From Corynebacterium stationis (GTDB lineage: Bacteria; Actinomycetota; Actinomycetes; Mycobacteriales; Mycobacteriaceae), in NCBI RefSeq assembly GCF_001941345.1, contig NZ_CP009251.1, positions 744,001 through 808,000 of the forward strand: a stretch of DNA of 64,000 nt. Reading direction: 5' to 3'. The number at the start of each line of letters is the position of its first letter. The stretch's first letter is position 1. Position numbers and translations under genes: made by a program. Positions 1-7,809 of this stretch are shown here, one piece after another. The notes below the pieces were generated by a model. The model was not told where the DNA came from and made no database searches. It saw nothing but the letters and a program-made list of their open reading frames with translations.

Positions 1-130
1 CACCAGAAAATGTGGCGGCAGTGGACGGGCAGATCGGGTTGACTTCCAAGGCGCCTTGGTTGAACAACCACTCAAATTCCAGCATCCAGCAATGTCCATT
101 CTGTATATCCGAACCACAATCTTTCGCCAT
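1..130 (-). CDS. possible N-terminus of a divergent gene, cut by the window edge
   Basis: On the minus strand an ATG at 130-128 opens a frame of 43 codons that has no stop before the window edge. It begins M-A-K-D-C-G-S-D-I-Q and reads on with W-M-L-E-F-E-W-L-F. I do not recognise the family and see no convincing ribosome-binding site, so the start could lie elsewhere or the frame may be chance. A divergent regulator beside gabT would be a natural arrangement, but that is inference only. Confidence 0.3.
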   Translation of the reverse strand, partial: MAKDCGSDIQNGHCWMLEFEWLFNQGALEVNPICPSTAATFSG

Positions 131-206
131 AGTGTACATGGTGCGCAACACAGTGAGTAGCCATACTGAGTGAGAACACAAAGATTGAGCCTTTGAAGGA
201 GGAAGC
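131..206. promoter_or_regulatory. upstream region of gabT
   Basis: This short non-coding stretch must carry the gabT promoter. A purine-rich ribosome-binding site, GAAGGAGGAAG, sits just before the gabT ATG at 207 with normal spacing and fixes that start. I cannot assign -10 and -35 boxes with confidence. Confidence 0.4.
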
Positions 207-1520
207 ATGAAGGACTTCGATTACCACCTGCCGCAGGAGCGTCGAGTAGTCACTGATGGAATGGGAGAAAAGAGCGCTGCGATTAATGCGCGCCGAGAGG
301 CAGCCATTGCCCGTGCCCTGACCCCAGGTCTGCCTGGATATGTCGTTGCTGCAGATGGTGGTGTCCTGGTTGATGCAGATGACAACTCATACATCGATTT
401 CGCATCCGGCATTGCTGTGACGTCCGTTGGTGCTTCCAATAAGCGAGTTGCAGATGCTGTGGCTAAGGCCGCCGCACAATTTACCCACACCTGTTTCATG
501 GTCTCCCCATATGAGTCCTACGTGGCGGTGTGTGAAAAGCTGAACCAGCTCACCCCCGGTGACCATGAGAAGAAATCTGTTCTTCTTAACTCCGGTGCTG
601 AGGCAGTAGAAAACGCGGTCAAGATTGCCCGCAAGTACACCGGCAAGAATGCCGTGGCAGTATTTGATTACGGCTACCACGGTCGCACCAACCTGACCAT
701 GTCCATGACGGCTAAGAACAAGCCTTACAAGACCGGTTTTGGCAGCTTGGCTTCCGATGTTCACCGCGTACCAATGTCATACCCAGCGCGTGATGGCTTG
801 AAGGGTGATCAGGCTGCTGCACGTGCAATCAAGGTGCTGGACCAGCAGGTTGGACCTGAAAACCTGGCGTGTGTTGTTATCGAGCCAGTTCAGGGTGAGG
901 GCGGTTTCATCGTTCCTGCTGAAGGCTTCTTGCCGGCGATTGCGCAGTGGTGTCGTGACAACGATGTTGTCTTCATCGCTGATGAAATTCAGTCCGGCTT
1001 CGGCCGCACTGGACAGTGGTTCGCGTCTGAGAATGAGCAGGTCATCCCAGACCTGGTAACCACCGCTAAGGGTATTGCTGCTGGTATGCCCCTATCTGGT
1101 GTGACTGGCCGTGCGGAAATCATGGACAGCCCAATCCCAGGTTCTTTGGGCGGTACCTACGGCGGCAACCCAGTTGCTTGTGCCGCAGCGCTCGCTGCCA
1201 TCGAAGAATTCGAGACCCATGATCTTCCAGGTCGCGCACGCGAAATCGAAGCAATCGTTCGCGAGTACTTTGAGCCATTGCTCGAGCTGGAATCCGTCCT
1301 GGATGTCCGCGGACGTGGCGCCATGATGGCTATTGAGCTCATTAACGGTGAGGTCACCAATGAAATTGCTGCTGCATGTAAGAAGCAGGGCATCCTCATC
1401 TTGACCTGTGGTCTGGACGGCAACGTCATTCGTTTGCTGCCTGCGTTGACCATCCCGGAGCACCTGCTGCGTGAAGGTCTGGAAATCCTTACCACGGAAA
1501 TCCGCGAGGCTCTCGCCTAA
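207..1520 (+). CDS. gabT: 4-aminobutyrate aminotransferase
   Basis: Cytosolic PLP enzyme of 437 aa that transfers the amino group of 4-aminobutyrate to 2-oxoglutarate, giving succinate semialdehyde and glutamate. The class III aminotransferase signature is clear: NSGAEAVENAVK at about 128-139, VVIEPVQGEGG at 223-233, the cofactor aspartate in DEIQSGFGRTG at about 259-269, and the Schiff-base lysine K288 in TTAKGIAAGMP. Length is normal for GabT. A strong GGAGG precedes the ATG. It is followed by a hairpin and an amino-acid permease in the same direction. Its context beside a guanidinobutyrase-type ureohydrolase suggests that it consumes the GABA released there. Related class III enzymes act on 5-aminovalerate or ornithine, so a wider substrate range is possible. 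Confidence 0.9.
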   Translation: MKDFDYHLPQERRVVTDGMGEKSAAINARREAAIARALTPGLPGYVVAADGGVLVDADDNSYIDFASGIAVTSVGASNKRVADAVAKAAAQFTHTCFMVSPYESYVAVCEKLNQLTPGDHEKKSVLLNSGAEAVENAVKIARKYTGKNAVAVFDYGYHGRTNLTMSMTAKNKPYKTGFGSLASDVHRVPMSYPARDGLKGDQAAARAIKVLDQQVGPENLACVVIEPVQGEGGFIVPAEGFLPAIAQWCRDNDVVFIADEIQSGFGRTGQWFASENEQVIPDLVTTAKGIAAGMPLSGVTGRAEIMDSPIPGSLGGTYGGNPVACAAALAAIEEFETHDLPGRAREIEAIVREYFEPLLELESVLDVRGRGAMMAIELINGEVTNEIAAACKKQGILILTCGLDGNVIRLLPALTIPEHLLREGLEILTTEIREALA

Positions 1521-1535
1521 AATTCCATACTTGTC

Positions 1536-1574
1536 CCCCTGACCAGCGTCTAGTTTCGCAGGGCCGGTCAGGGG
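1536..1574 (+). terminator. hairpin between gabT and the permease
   Basis: CCCCTGACC at 1536-1544 and GGTCAGGGG at 1566-1574 form a perfect 9-bp GC-rich stem with a 21-nt loop. No T-run follows, so this may be an attenuating or mRNA-stabilising structure, not a full terminator. It lies 16 nt after the gabT stop. Confidence 0.5.
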
Positions 1575-1603
1575 AACACTCATTTCAAACAGGGGATGAA
1601 AAT

Positions 1604-2836
1604 TTGAATAGCAACAACATCAAGTTTGATGAATCTATCAATCCATCGAAAGAAACTGAAAGCCGCATCACGCCGTGGCAAGCTGTCGCTCTGATCTTCG
1701 GTACCAACATCGGTGCTGGTATTTTGAGCCTTCCTTATGCCGGCCGCAACGGTGGCTTCCTAGCGCTGTTCATCGCACTCGCAATCGCCGGTATTTTGAC
1801 CACGCTGTCCATGATGTACGTGGCAGAGGTGTCACTGCGCACCAACAAGCCGCTGCAGCTGTCTGGTCTGGCTGAGCAGTACTTGGGCCACTGGGGACGC
1901 TGGCTGGTATTTGCCGCGATTGCGGTCAATGGCACCGGCGCGCTGATTGGTTATGCCGCCGGTTCAGGCGAACTGCTGGATAACCTGTTGGGCATACCGC
2001 CGACTATCGGTACGCTTTTGTTCTTCGCACTGGGTACATTCATTATGTACAAGGGCCTGGAAGCAACCGGTGTTGCCGAGGCCGTCATCACCATCGCGAT
2101 GGCCGCCATTGTGGTCATCTTGGTGATGTGGACCTTCATCGGGCCTGGTATTGAGTTTGAGAATCTGTGGATTTTGCGTCCTTACTTCATCATCCCGATT
2201 ATGAACCTGGCTGTGTTCACCTTCATGGCGCAGTACGTTGTGCCGGAGCTTGCCCGCGGTATGCGCGATAATCACTCGGACAAGATTGTTCCAACCATTA
2301 TCGGCGGCATGGTCGCTACCGGTATTACCCTGGCTGCGGTTCCTTTTGCAGCGCTCGGTCTGCTGGGTACCAATGTGTCTGAGGTCGTCACCGTTTCTTG
2401 GGGTGAAGAGCTCGGTCCAATTGCTTATTACCTGGCTAATCTCTTTGCGCTGTTTGCAATGATGACGTCATTCCTCGCCATCGGCTACACCACCATGCGT
2501 AACGTCTTGGACATCTTCCACTGGCCACAGCATGGTTGGCAGCGTGGTGTTGCCGTTGCCATGACCGTTGGTCTGCCATTGATTATTACTTTCGCGGGTT
2601 TTGGCGGATTCGTCTCAGCTTTGAGCTACGCCGGCGGTATTGCGGGTGTAGTCATGTCCATCATCCCGGTGATGTTGCTGCACGCTTCCCGCAAGTACGG
2701 CGACCGCAACCCAGAATGGTCGCTGGGTTGGACCGCGCATCCGATCCTCCAAGCGACCATCATCATCGTTTACGGCCTGGCGTTCCTCTATTCCATTGGC
2801 AGCATCTTTGGAATTGTTCCCGCCGGCTGGGCGTAG
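1604..2836 (+). CDS. amino-acid permease of the HAAAP (aromatic/hydroxy amino-acid) family
   Basis: Integral membrane permease of 410 aa with about 11 hydrophobic segments. The N-terminal FGTNIGAGILSLPYAGRNGG (about 33-52) is typical of the first helix of HAAAP/APC-superfamily proton symporters. The start is TTG at 1604, supported by AGGGG about 9 nt upstream; no better ATG fits before the first helix. It lies behind gabT across a hairpin, so it could take up GABA or a related amino acid, but substrate cannot be read from the sequence. Its 3' end runs into the convergent decarboxylase gene with almost no spacer. Confidence 0.75.
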   Translation: MNSNNIKFDESINPSKETESRITPWQAVALIFGTNIGAGILSLPYAGRNGGFLALFIALAIAGILTTLSMMYVAEVSLRTNKPLQLSGLAEQYLGHWGRWLVFAAIAVNGTGALIGYAAGSGELLDNLLGIPPTIGTLLFFALGTFIMYKGLEATGVAEAVITIAMAAIVVILVMWTFIGPGIEFENLWILRPYFIIPIMNLAVFTFMAQYVVPELARGMRDNHSDKIVPTIIGGMVATGITLAAVPFAALGLLGTNVSEVVTVSWGEELGPIAYYLANLFALFAMMTSFLAIGYTTMRNVLDIFHWPQHGWQRGVAVAMTVGLPLIITFAGFGGFVSALSYAGGIAGVVMSIIPVMLLHASRKYGDRNPEWSLGWTAHPILQATIIIVYGLAFLYSIGSIFGIVPAGWA

Positions 2837-2837
2837 C

Positions 2838-4454
2838 CTAGGTTAGCTCCCACATCTTCAAGTGGGTTTCCAACACTACAACGTTGGGGCCAGACTCTGC
2901 ATCAAGTGCTTGTGACAGTACTTCTTGCAGGGTCTCTTTTTCTGCCCTGAACGCTGGAACGCCGAAGGACTCTGCGAGTTTTACAAAGTCAGGACGCGCG
3001 AGCTCCGTAGCGGTAGCTTTGCCGAAAGCTTCATTCATGTACTCGCGCAAGATGCCGTAGCCGCCATCATCCACAATCAGCCAAGTCACCGGAATATCAT
3101 GCTGGACTGCGGCTGCTAGTTCTGAAGTGGAGTAAAGGGAAGAGCCGTCACCGGCCAGCGCAAAGGTGCGCTGGCCCAGTCCTAGTGCGCCGCCCAAGGC
3201 GGCGGGGAAGCCATAGCCTAGGCCACCGGCGCCTTGTGCCGAGTGGAATTCGCCGTCCTTGGCATCCCACACATTCCACGCCCAATAAGCAGCGATGGTC
3301 ATATCCCAATAGGTCTGCATGTCATCCGGCACAGCCTCCCGAATTGCATCCATGACCTGCTGCTCATGCTCCAGTCCAAGCTCGCTCATGCGCTCTGCCA
3401 CCTTGGTGTTTACTTCAGCTGCCTTGTCCGCGCCAGCATGCGTTGCAGTATCTACCGCTGGAAGCAGCTGCGCCAAGAAAGTGGAGATATCCGCGCGAAT
3501 ACCCAGTGAAGGATGATTTGAAGACAAGACCTTGGACTCAGCATCCACCTGGATGATGGTGCCAGTTGGCTTCATAGTGAAGTAATTGGACGTCACCTCA
3601 CCCAGGGAGCTGCCCAACACTAGCAGGGTTTCAGCACTATCCATCAGGTCTGTGACATGGCGGTCTTCGATAAAATGCACGGCCAGTGGATGATCCAACG
3701 GCAGGGCAGTGTTACCACCGACAGTGCACACCACCGGCGCATCAATTTTTTCCGCCAACTGCACTAGCAGTTCACCCGCGCCGGAGCGACGCACGCCGCC
3801 GCCGGCAACAATGACGGTGGAGTTCGCGTTAATCAGTTCCGCCGCGCGGCTCACCAGTGCGTGGTGTGCTTCCGGCTGGTTGATCTCCGCCGCGGTGGTC
3901 GCGGCGGTAATCGCCGGTAGCCCATGCGCGGTGTCCTGAGATTCCAACAAGATGTCCTGCGGGACCTCCACCCACACTGGCCCCTGCGGCGCAGTCATTG
4001 CCTCACGGTAAGCATCTTCCAGAACGCTTGGAATGGCAGCAGCCTGCTGCACCGTCGCCTGATATTTGGTTACGTTGCGCACGGATTCTGTCTGTTCATC
4101 CAGCTGGTGCAGCATGCCTTTGCGGCGCGCGCCCAGGCCCGCGGCCGGAATCTGCGAAGACACCACAATCATTGGCACGCCAGTGGCATAAGCCTCCTGG
4201 AGCCCAGCAAGCGAGGTCAGCGCGCCGGGGCCAGTGGACAAAAACAGTGCCGCCGGGTTGCCGGTCGCACGTGCATAACCCTCAGCCGCAAAGGCTGCAT
4301 TGTTCTCCATGCGGCTGGAGTAAAAGTTCAAAGAACTGCGCGACAGGGCATCAAAAAGCCCCAATGCGTGCTGGCCAGGGATGCCAAAGACATCCTTGAT
4401 GCCCAGCGCTTGCAGGGTTTCAACAACCAGGTCGCCGCCATTGCGAGTAGTCAT
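2838..4454 (-). CDS. thiamine-diphosphate-dependent 2-oxo-acid decarboxylase-like enzyme (AruI-type candidate)
   Basis: Cytosolic ThDP enzyme of 538 aa with the three-domain order of the acetolactate synthase/decarboxylase superfamily: pyrimidine domain with catalytic E50 in RMENNAAFAAEGYAR, a central domain, and a pyrophosphate domain with GDGSS at 435. The metal motif normally ends in two Asn; here it reads VDDGGYG at about 461-467, with Asp-Asp. There is no small regulatory subunit nearby, which argues against a biosynthetic acetolactate synthase. It sits 29 bp downstream of a guanidinobutyrase-type gene and behind its regulator. AruI of Pseudomonas is a ThDP enzyme that decarboxylates 2-ketoarginine to 4-guanidinobutyraldehyde, and that is the best fit here. 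The substrate is inferred from neighbours; other 2-oxo acids remain possible. Confidence 0.65.
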   Translation of the reverse strand: MTTRNGGDLVVETLQALGIKDVFGIPGQHALGLFDALSRSSLNFYSSRMENNAAFAAEGYARATGNPAALFLSTGPGALTSLAGLQEAYATGVPMIVVSSQIPAAGLGARRKGMLHQLDEQTESVRNVTKYQATVQQAAAIPSVLEDAYREAMTAPQGPVWVEVPQDILLESQDTAHGLPAITAATTAAEINQPEAHHALVSRAAELINANSTVIVAGGGVRRSGAGELLVQLAEKIDAPVVCTVGGNTALPLDHPLAVHFIEDRHVTDLMDSAETLLVLGSSLGEVTSNYFTMKPTGTIIQVDAESKVLSSNHPSLGIRADISTFLAQLLPAVDTATHAGADKAAEVNTKVAERMSELGLEHEQQVMDAIREAVPDDMQTYWDMTIAAYWAWNVWDAKDGEFHSAQGAGGLGYGFPAALGGALGLGQRTFALAGDGSSLYSTSELAAAVQHDIPVTWLIVDDGGYGILREYMNEAFGKATATELARPDFVKLAESFGVPAFRAEKETLQEVLSQALDAESGPNVVVLETHLKMWELT

Positions 4455-4483
4455 ATGTTCTCCTTCTTGTCTTCGCGCAGTGC

Positions 4484-5482
4484 CTAAGCGCGCTGGGTAT
4501 TCGCGCGCAGGTCAGCCATCAACGTAATCAAGTCATAGGCCACGTGTGATGCCGCAACACCGGTAATTTCCGCATGGTCGTAGGAAGGAGCAACCTCCAC
4601 GACATCAGCGCCAACAATGTTGAGCCCGCGCAGGCCACGGATGATTTCCAGCAACTCACGCGAGGTCAGTCCGCCAGCTTCGGGGGTGCCGGTGCCAGGG
4701 GCATGAGCAGGATCAAGGACGTCAATGTCCACAGAGATGTACAGCGGGCGCTTGCCCACGCGGTCACGCAGCTTAGCGATGATTTCATCCACGCCCTGAC
4801 GGAACACGTCCGAGGAGGTAACAATGCCGAAACCAAAGCGGCGGTCATCTTCCAAGTCCTTCTTGCCATAGAGCGGGCCGCGGGTGCCCACGTGGCAGAT
4901 GCCCTCTGTATCCAACACGCCTTCTTCCACCGCGCGGCGAAATGGTGTGCCGTGGGTGTAGTCCGCACCGAAGTAGGTATCCCAGGTGTCCAAGTGGGCA
5001 TCGAAATGCAGCAGTGCAACCGGCTCTTTCGCGCGCGCCGATGCCGCACGCAGCAGCGGCAGTGCAATGGTGTGGTCACCACCGATGGTCATCAGTGATG
5101 AACCATCCGCGGTGAGATCCATGGCGTCTTGCTGGATAGCCTCAATGGCCTCATTGATGTTGAAAGGATTAACCGCCATGTCACCCGCGTCCACCACCTG
5201 GGTCTGCGCGAAAGGCGCAGTATCCGTCGCTGGATTGTATGGGCGCAGCAGGCGGGAAGACTGGCGCACATGGTTGGAACCAAAGCGCGCACCGGGGCGG
5301 TAGGAGACACCGGAGTCAAAAGGAACGCCGACTACCTTGATGCCAGCTTGTCGGTCCTGCGCCTCAATATCGCGTAAGCGCGGCAGTAGGGCATAGGTGG
5401 ATTCGCCACTGTAGCGCGGAACCAAGGCCGAATTAACTGGGCCGATGTGGCCGCCTTCTTCAACGCGTGGAATCTCTAGCAT
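4484..5482 (-). CDS. gbuA: ureohydrolase, probably 4-guanidinobutyrase (agmatinase family)
   Basis: Manganese-dependent ureohydrolase of 332 aa that would release urea from a guanidino compound. The metal ligands are all visible: H137 in GGDHTIA, D161/H163/D165 in [10 protein letters not shown], and D252/D254 in [19 protein letters not shown]. The stretch [16 protein letters not shown] followed by [12 protein letters not shown] (about 61-91) resembles Pseudomonas guanidinobutyrase GbuA more than E. coli agmatinase. No arginine decarboxylase gene is present to supply agmatine, and gabT, which would use the GABA product, is close by. It lies between the XRE-cupin regulator (35 bp upstream) and the ThDP enzyme, so the three probably form one operon. 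Agmatinase or guanidinopropionase activity cannot be excluded. Confidence 0.75.
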   Translation of the reverse strand: MLEIPRVEEGGHIGPVNSALVPRYSGESTYALLPRLRDIEAQDRQAGIKVVGVPFDSGVSYRPGARFGSNHVRQSSRLLRPYNPATDTAPFAQTQVVDAGDMAVNPFNINEAIEAIQQDAMDLTADGSSLMTIGGDHTIALPLLRAASARAKEPVALLHFDAHLDTWDTYFGADYTHGTPFRRAVEEGVLDTEGICHVGTRGPLYGKKDLEDDRRFGFGIVTSSDVFRQGVDEIIAKLRDRVGKRPLYISVDIDVLDPAHAPGTGTPEAGGLTSRELLEIIRGLRGLNIVGADVVEVAPSYDHAEITGVAASHVAYDLITLMADLRANTQRA

Positions 5483-5517
5483 GGGATGAGCGTCCTTTCT
5501 TCAAGCTGTGTTTAGGT

Positions 5518-6087
5518 TTATGAGACCCCGGATAAGACCCACAGCACCTCGGCGCTGTCACCGGTGGGGTTGTGCCAGGTATGGGGTTCGGCCCCGGGGA
5601 AGGTCAGGGTGTCGCCGGCTTCTAAGGTGAATTCCTCTGCGGAGGTTTTAACAACGAAGCTGCCTTTGATGACATGGATGGATTCAATATGGCAATCCAT
5701 GGTGTAGGGCTCTTCTTCACCGTGGCCGTGGGCTTCTACTGACATGTGGATGATTTGAATTTCACGTTGGGTGCGTGGAGTGAGCAGGCGTTCGATGATG
5801 CCGGCGCCGCCCAAGTCGACCCGTGGGGCAGCATCGAATTTCACCACGGATACTTCGGGGCTATCGAGCAGCTGGCCTGGATTGATGCCTAAGACTTGGC
5901 ACAAGGTGACCAGTGATTGCACTGATGGGCTGGTCAGGTCGCGTTCCACGCGGGAGATGAATCCCTTGGAAAATCCGGTGCGCTCTGCAACCTGATCCAG
6001 GGTGAAATGCCTGCGTTCGCGCAGTGCGCGCAGGCGGCTGACCAGGGCAATGTCGCTTGCGACGGGTTCTATGGGAAGAGACTTCAT
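5518..6087 (-). CDS. XRE-family regulator with C-terminal cupin domain
   Basis: Transcriptional regulator of 189 aa. Residues about 15-70 form a helix-turn-helix of the XRE/SinR type (TLDQVAERTGFSKGFISRVE), and residues about 110-189 form a cupin sensor domain with GHGEEEPYTMDCH and PGAEPHTWHNP. This architecture (PuuR/SutR type) usually controls amine or amino-acid catabolism and senses a pathway metabolite. It heads the leftward operon with the ureohydrolase and the ThDP enzyme and is divergent from a sodium:solute symporter, so it most likely controls both directions from the 141-bp intergenic region, which holds two inverted repeats. Sign of regulation and ligand are unknown. Confidence 0.8.
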   Translation of the reverse strand: MKSLPIEPVASDIALVSRLRALRERRHFTLDQVAERTGFSKGFISRVERDLTSPSVQSLVTLCQVLGINPGQLLDSPEVSVVKFDAAPRVDLGGAGIIERLLTPRTQREIQIIHMSVEAHGHGEEEPYTMDCHIESIHVIKGSFVVKTSAEEFTLEAGDTLTFPGAEPHTWHNPTGDSAEVLWVLSGVS

Positions 6088-6121
6088 CCTTTTACCTTAG
6101 TGAAATTCGTTCAAAACAGCT

Positions 6122-6138
6122 GTTGCCTATTTGGCAAC
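6122..6138. promoter_or_regulatory. inverted repeat, candidate operator of the XRE-cupin regulator
   Basis: GTTGCC at 6122-6127 and GGCAAC at 6133-6138 are perfect inverted halves around a 5-nt A+T-rich centre. It lies between the divergent regulator and symporter genes, where an operator for both is expected. Confidence 0.4.
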
Positions 6139-6155
6139 TAATGTTTAGTATAGGG

Positions 6156-6168
6156 TCACATATTGTGA
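6156..6168. promoter_or_regulatory. second inverted repeat in the divergent promoter region
   Basis: TCACA at 6156-6160 and TGTGA at 6164-6168 form a perfect inverted repeat with a 3-nt spacer, 60 bp before the symporter ATG. The half-sites are in the opposite order to the CRP/GlxR consensus TGTGA-N6-TCACA, so it is not a canonical GlxR site. It may be a second operator half or a promoter element. Confidence 0.3.
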
Positions 6169-6228
6169 TGTGCAATACAGATTCGCGGAAAAGAAAGCTC
6201 AGCTACTAAACGTTAAAGAGGGATCTTC

Positions 6229-7809
6229 ATGGAATGGCTCAACGTTGCAGTTTTGGCTCTATACCTAGTCGGCATGATTGCCTTCGGAGTTTGGGGAGCA
6301 CGTAGAATTAGCAATACCGCTGACTACCTTGTTGCCGGGCGCAACCTGGGCGGAACTTTGTACGCGGGCACGATGGTGGCCGTCGTTCTTGGTGGTGCTT
6401 CAGCTGTGGGTGGAATCGGTCTTGGTTATGCCTACGGCATCTCAGGATTCTGGCTCGTGACCGCCATCGGCGTCGGCGTATTGGTGTTGAGCTTGGCGTT
6501 TGCGCCGGCATTGCAGCGGCTGCGTATCTTCACGGTCTCGCAAATGTTGACCTTGCGCTATGGCACTGAATCCACGCAAGCGTCCTCGCTCATCATGTTG
6601 GCCTATACATTGATGCTGGCCGCAACATCTTCCGGAGCTTATGCTTCGGTTTTCGTGGTTCTCTTCGGATGGGAGCGGTGGCTTTCCATTCTGGTCGGCG
6701 GCGCCGTGGTGTTAATTTATGCCACTGTCGGCGGTATGTGGTCGATCACCTTGGCAGATATGGGGCAATTTATCATCATGACCATTGGTGTCTTTATGCT
6801 GATGTTGCCGATTTCGCTGTCGCAGGCAGGCGGCTGGTCCGGACTGCAGGGCCGCTTGGATGCTGAGTTCTTTGATATCGGCGGCATGGGTCTGCAATCC
6901 ATCATTACCTACTTTGTCATCTACACACTGGGGTTATTGATCGGCCAGGATATTTGGCAGCGCGTGTTCACTGCGAAGACCCCAGGTGTTGCTCGTTTGG
7001 GTGGTACTGCGGCTGGTGTTTACTGCATTCTCTTCGGCGTGGCTGGCGCGATCATTGGCATGGCTGCAGCCGTTCTCTTACCGGGCATCGAAGTTCGTGA
7101 TGATGTCTTTGCATCCGTTGCTTTGGAAGTTCTGCCTGTCGGCATCGGCGGCATCGCTCTTGCCGCTGGCGTGGCTGCGATGATGTCCACTGCCTCGGGC
7201 GGGTTGATAGCTGCAGCTACCGTGGTTCAGGCAGATGTCATCCCGCTGTTGAAGGGGATGTCGGAAAAGCGCGGACCCCGCAAGCTAACGCCTATGGAAG
7301 TGGTCAAGGTTGCGGATGCTTCGGCAGCACGCGCGGAGCAAGCCGAAGAAGACGTGAATATCAACCGCCGCTGGGTACTCATCTTTGGCGTCATCGTGCT
7401 GTTTATCGCCATGGCGGTACCGGATGTGGTCGCGGCGTTGACCATTGCTTATGACATCCTCGTCGGTGGTCTTTTGGTTGCCATCATCGGTGGGCTGGTA
7501 TGGAAGCGGGGTACCGGCGCAGGCGCAACATGGGCGATGATTACTGGCTCCGTGGGCACGCTCATCACCATGGGTGTCCTGGAGATTCGTGCAGAAAACC
7601 GCTTCGATGGTGTCTTTGCTAATGAGCCAATCTATGTTGGTCTGATTTTGTCAGCATTCGTCTACGTGGCGGTATCGCTTGCTACCAAACCAACCGACCC
7701 AGAAGTGCTGGCCGCATGGATTAAGCGGACCAAAGAAGGCGCGCCTTCCCTGGAACAAGTTGAGGAAGACGCGCGCGGAATTGAAGAGGAACTGTTGAAG
7801 AAGGTCTAG
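6229..7809 (+). CDS. sodium:solute symporter (SSS family)
   Basis: Membrane protein of 526 aa with about 13 hydrophobic segments and the SSS-family fold. Recognisable stretches are VAGRNLGGTLYAGTM at about 36-50, the conserved GGMWSITLADMGQF at about 168-181, and AAMMSTASGGLIAAATV at about 315-331, a typical sodium-binding helix. A cytoplasmic loop near 350-380 is charged. The start has AGAGGGATCTTC upstream of the ATG. Divergent from the XRE-cupin regulator of the guanidinobutyrase operon, it probably imports a substrate of that pathway such as a guanidino acid, arginine derivative or GABA. That substrate is inference. Its stop codon overlaps the convergent aminotransferase stop. Confidence 0.8.
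   Translation: MEWLNVAVLALYLVGMIAFGVWGARRISNTADYLVAGRNLGGTLYAGTMVAVVLGGASAVGGIGLGYAYGISGFWLVTAIGVGVLVLSLAFAPALQRLRIFTVSQMLTLRYGTESTQASSLIMLAYTLMLAATSSGAYASVFVVLFGWERWLSILVGGAVVLIYATVGGMWSITLADMGQFIIMTIGVFMLMLPISLSQAGGWSGLQGRLDAEFFDIGGMGLQSIITYFVIYTLGLLIGQDIWQRVFTAKTPGVARLGGTAAGVYCILFGVAGAIIGMAAAVLLPGIEVRDDVFASVALEVLPVGIGGIALAAGVAAMMSTASGGLIAAATVVQADVIPLLKGMSEKRGPRKLTPMEVVKVADASAARAEQAEEDVNINRRWVLIFGVIVLFIAMAVPDVVAALTIAYDILVGGLLVAIIGGLVWKRGTGAGATWAMITGSVGTLITMGVLEIRAENRFDGVFANEPIYVGLILSAFVYVAVSLATKPTDPEVLAAWIKRTKEGAPSLEQVEEDARGIEEELLKKV

Noticed and set aside
2838..4454. Acetolactate synthase large subunit (IlvB)
   Set aside because: There is no regulatory subunit or branched-chain operon nearby, the metal motif differs, and the gene lies in a ureohydrolase operon.
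4484..5482. Agmatinase in polyamine synthesis
   Set aside because: No arginine decarboxylase or polyamine gene is present; local motifs and neighbours fit guanidinobutyrase better.
6156..6168. GlxR/CRP binding site
   Set aside because: The half-sites are in reverse order and the spacing is wrong for TGTGA-N6-TCACA.
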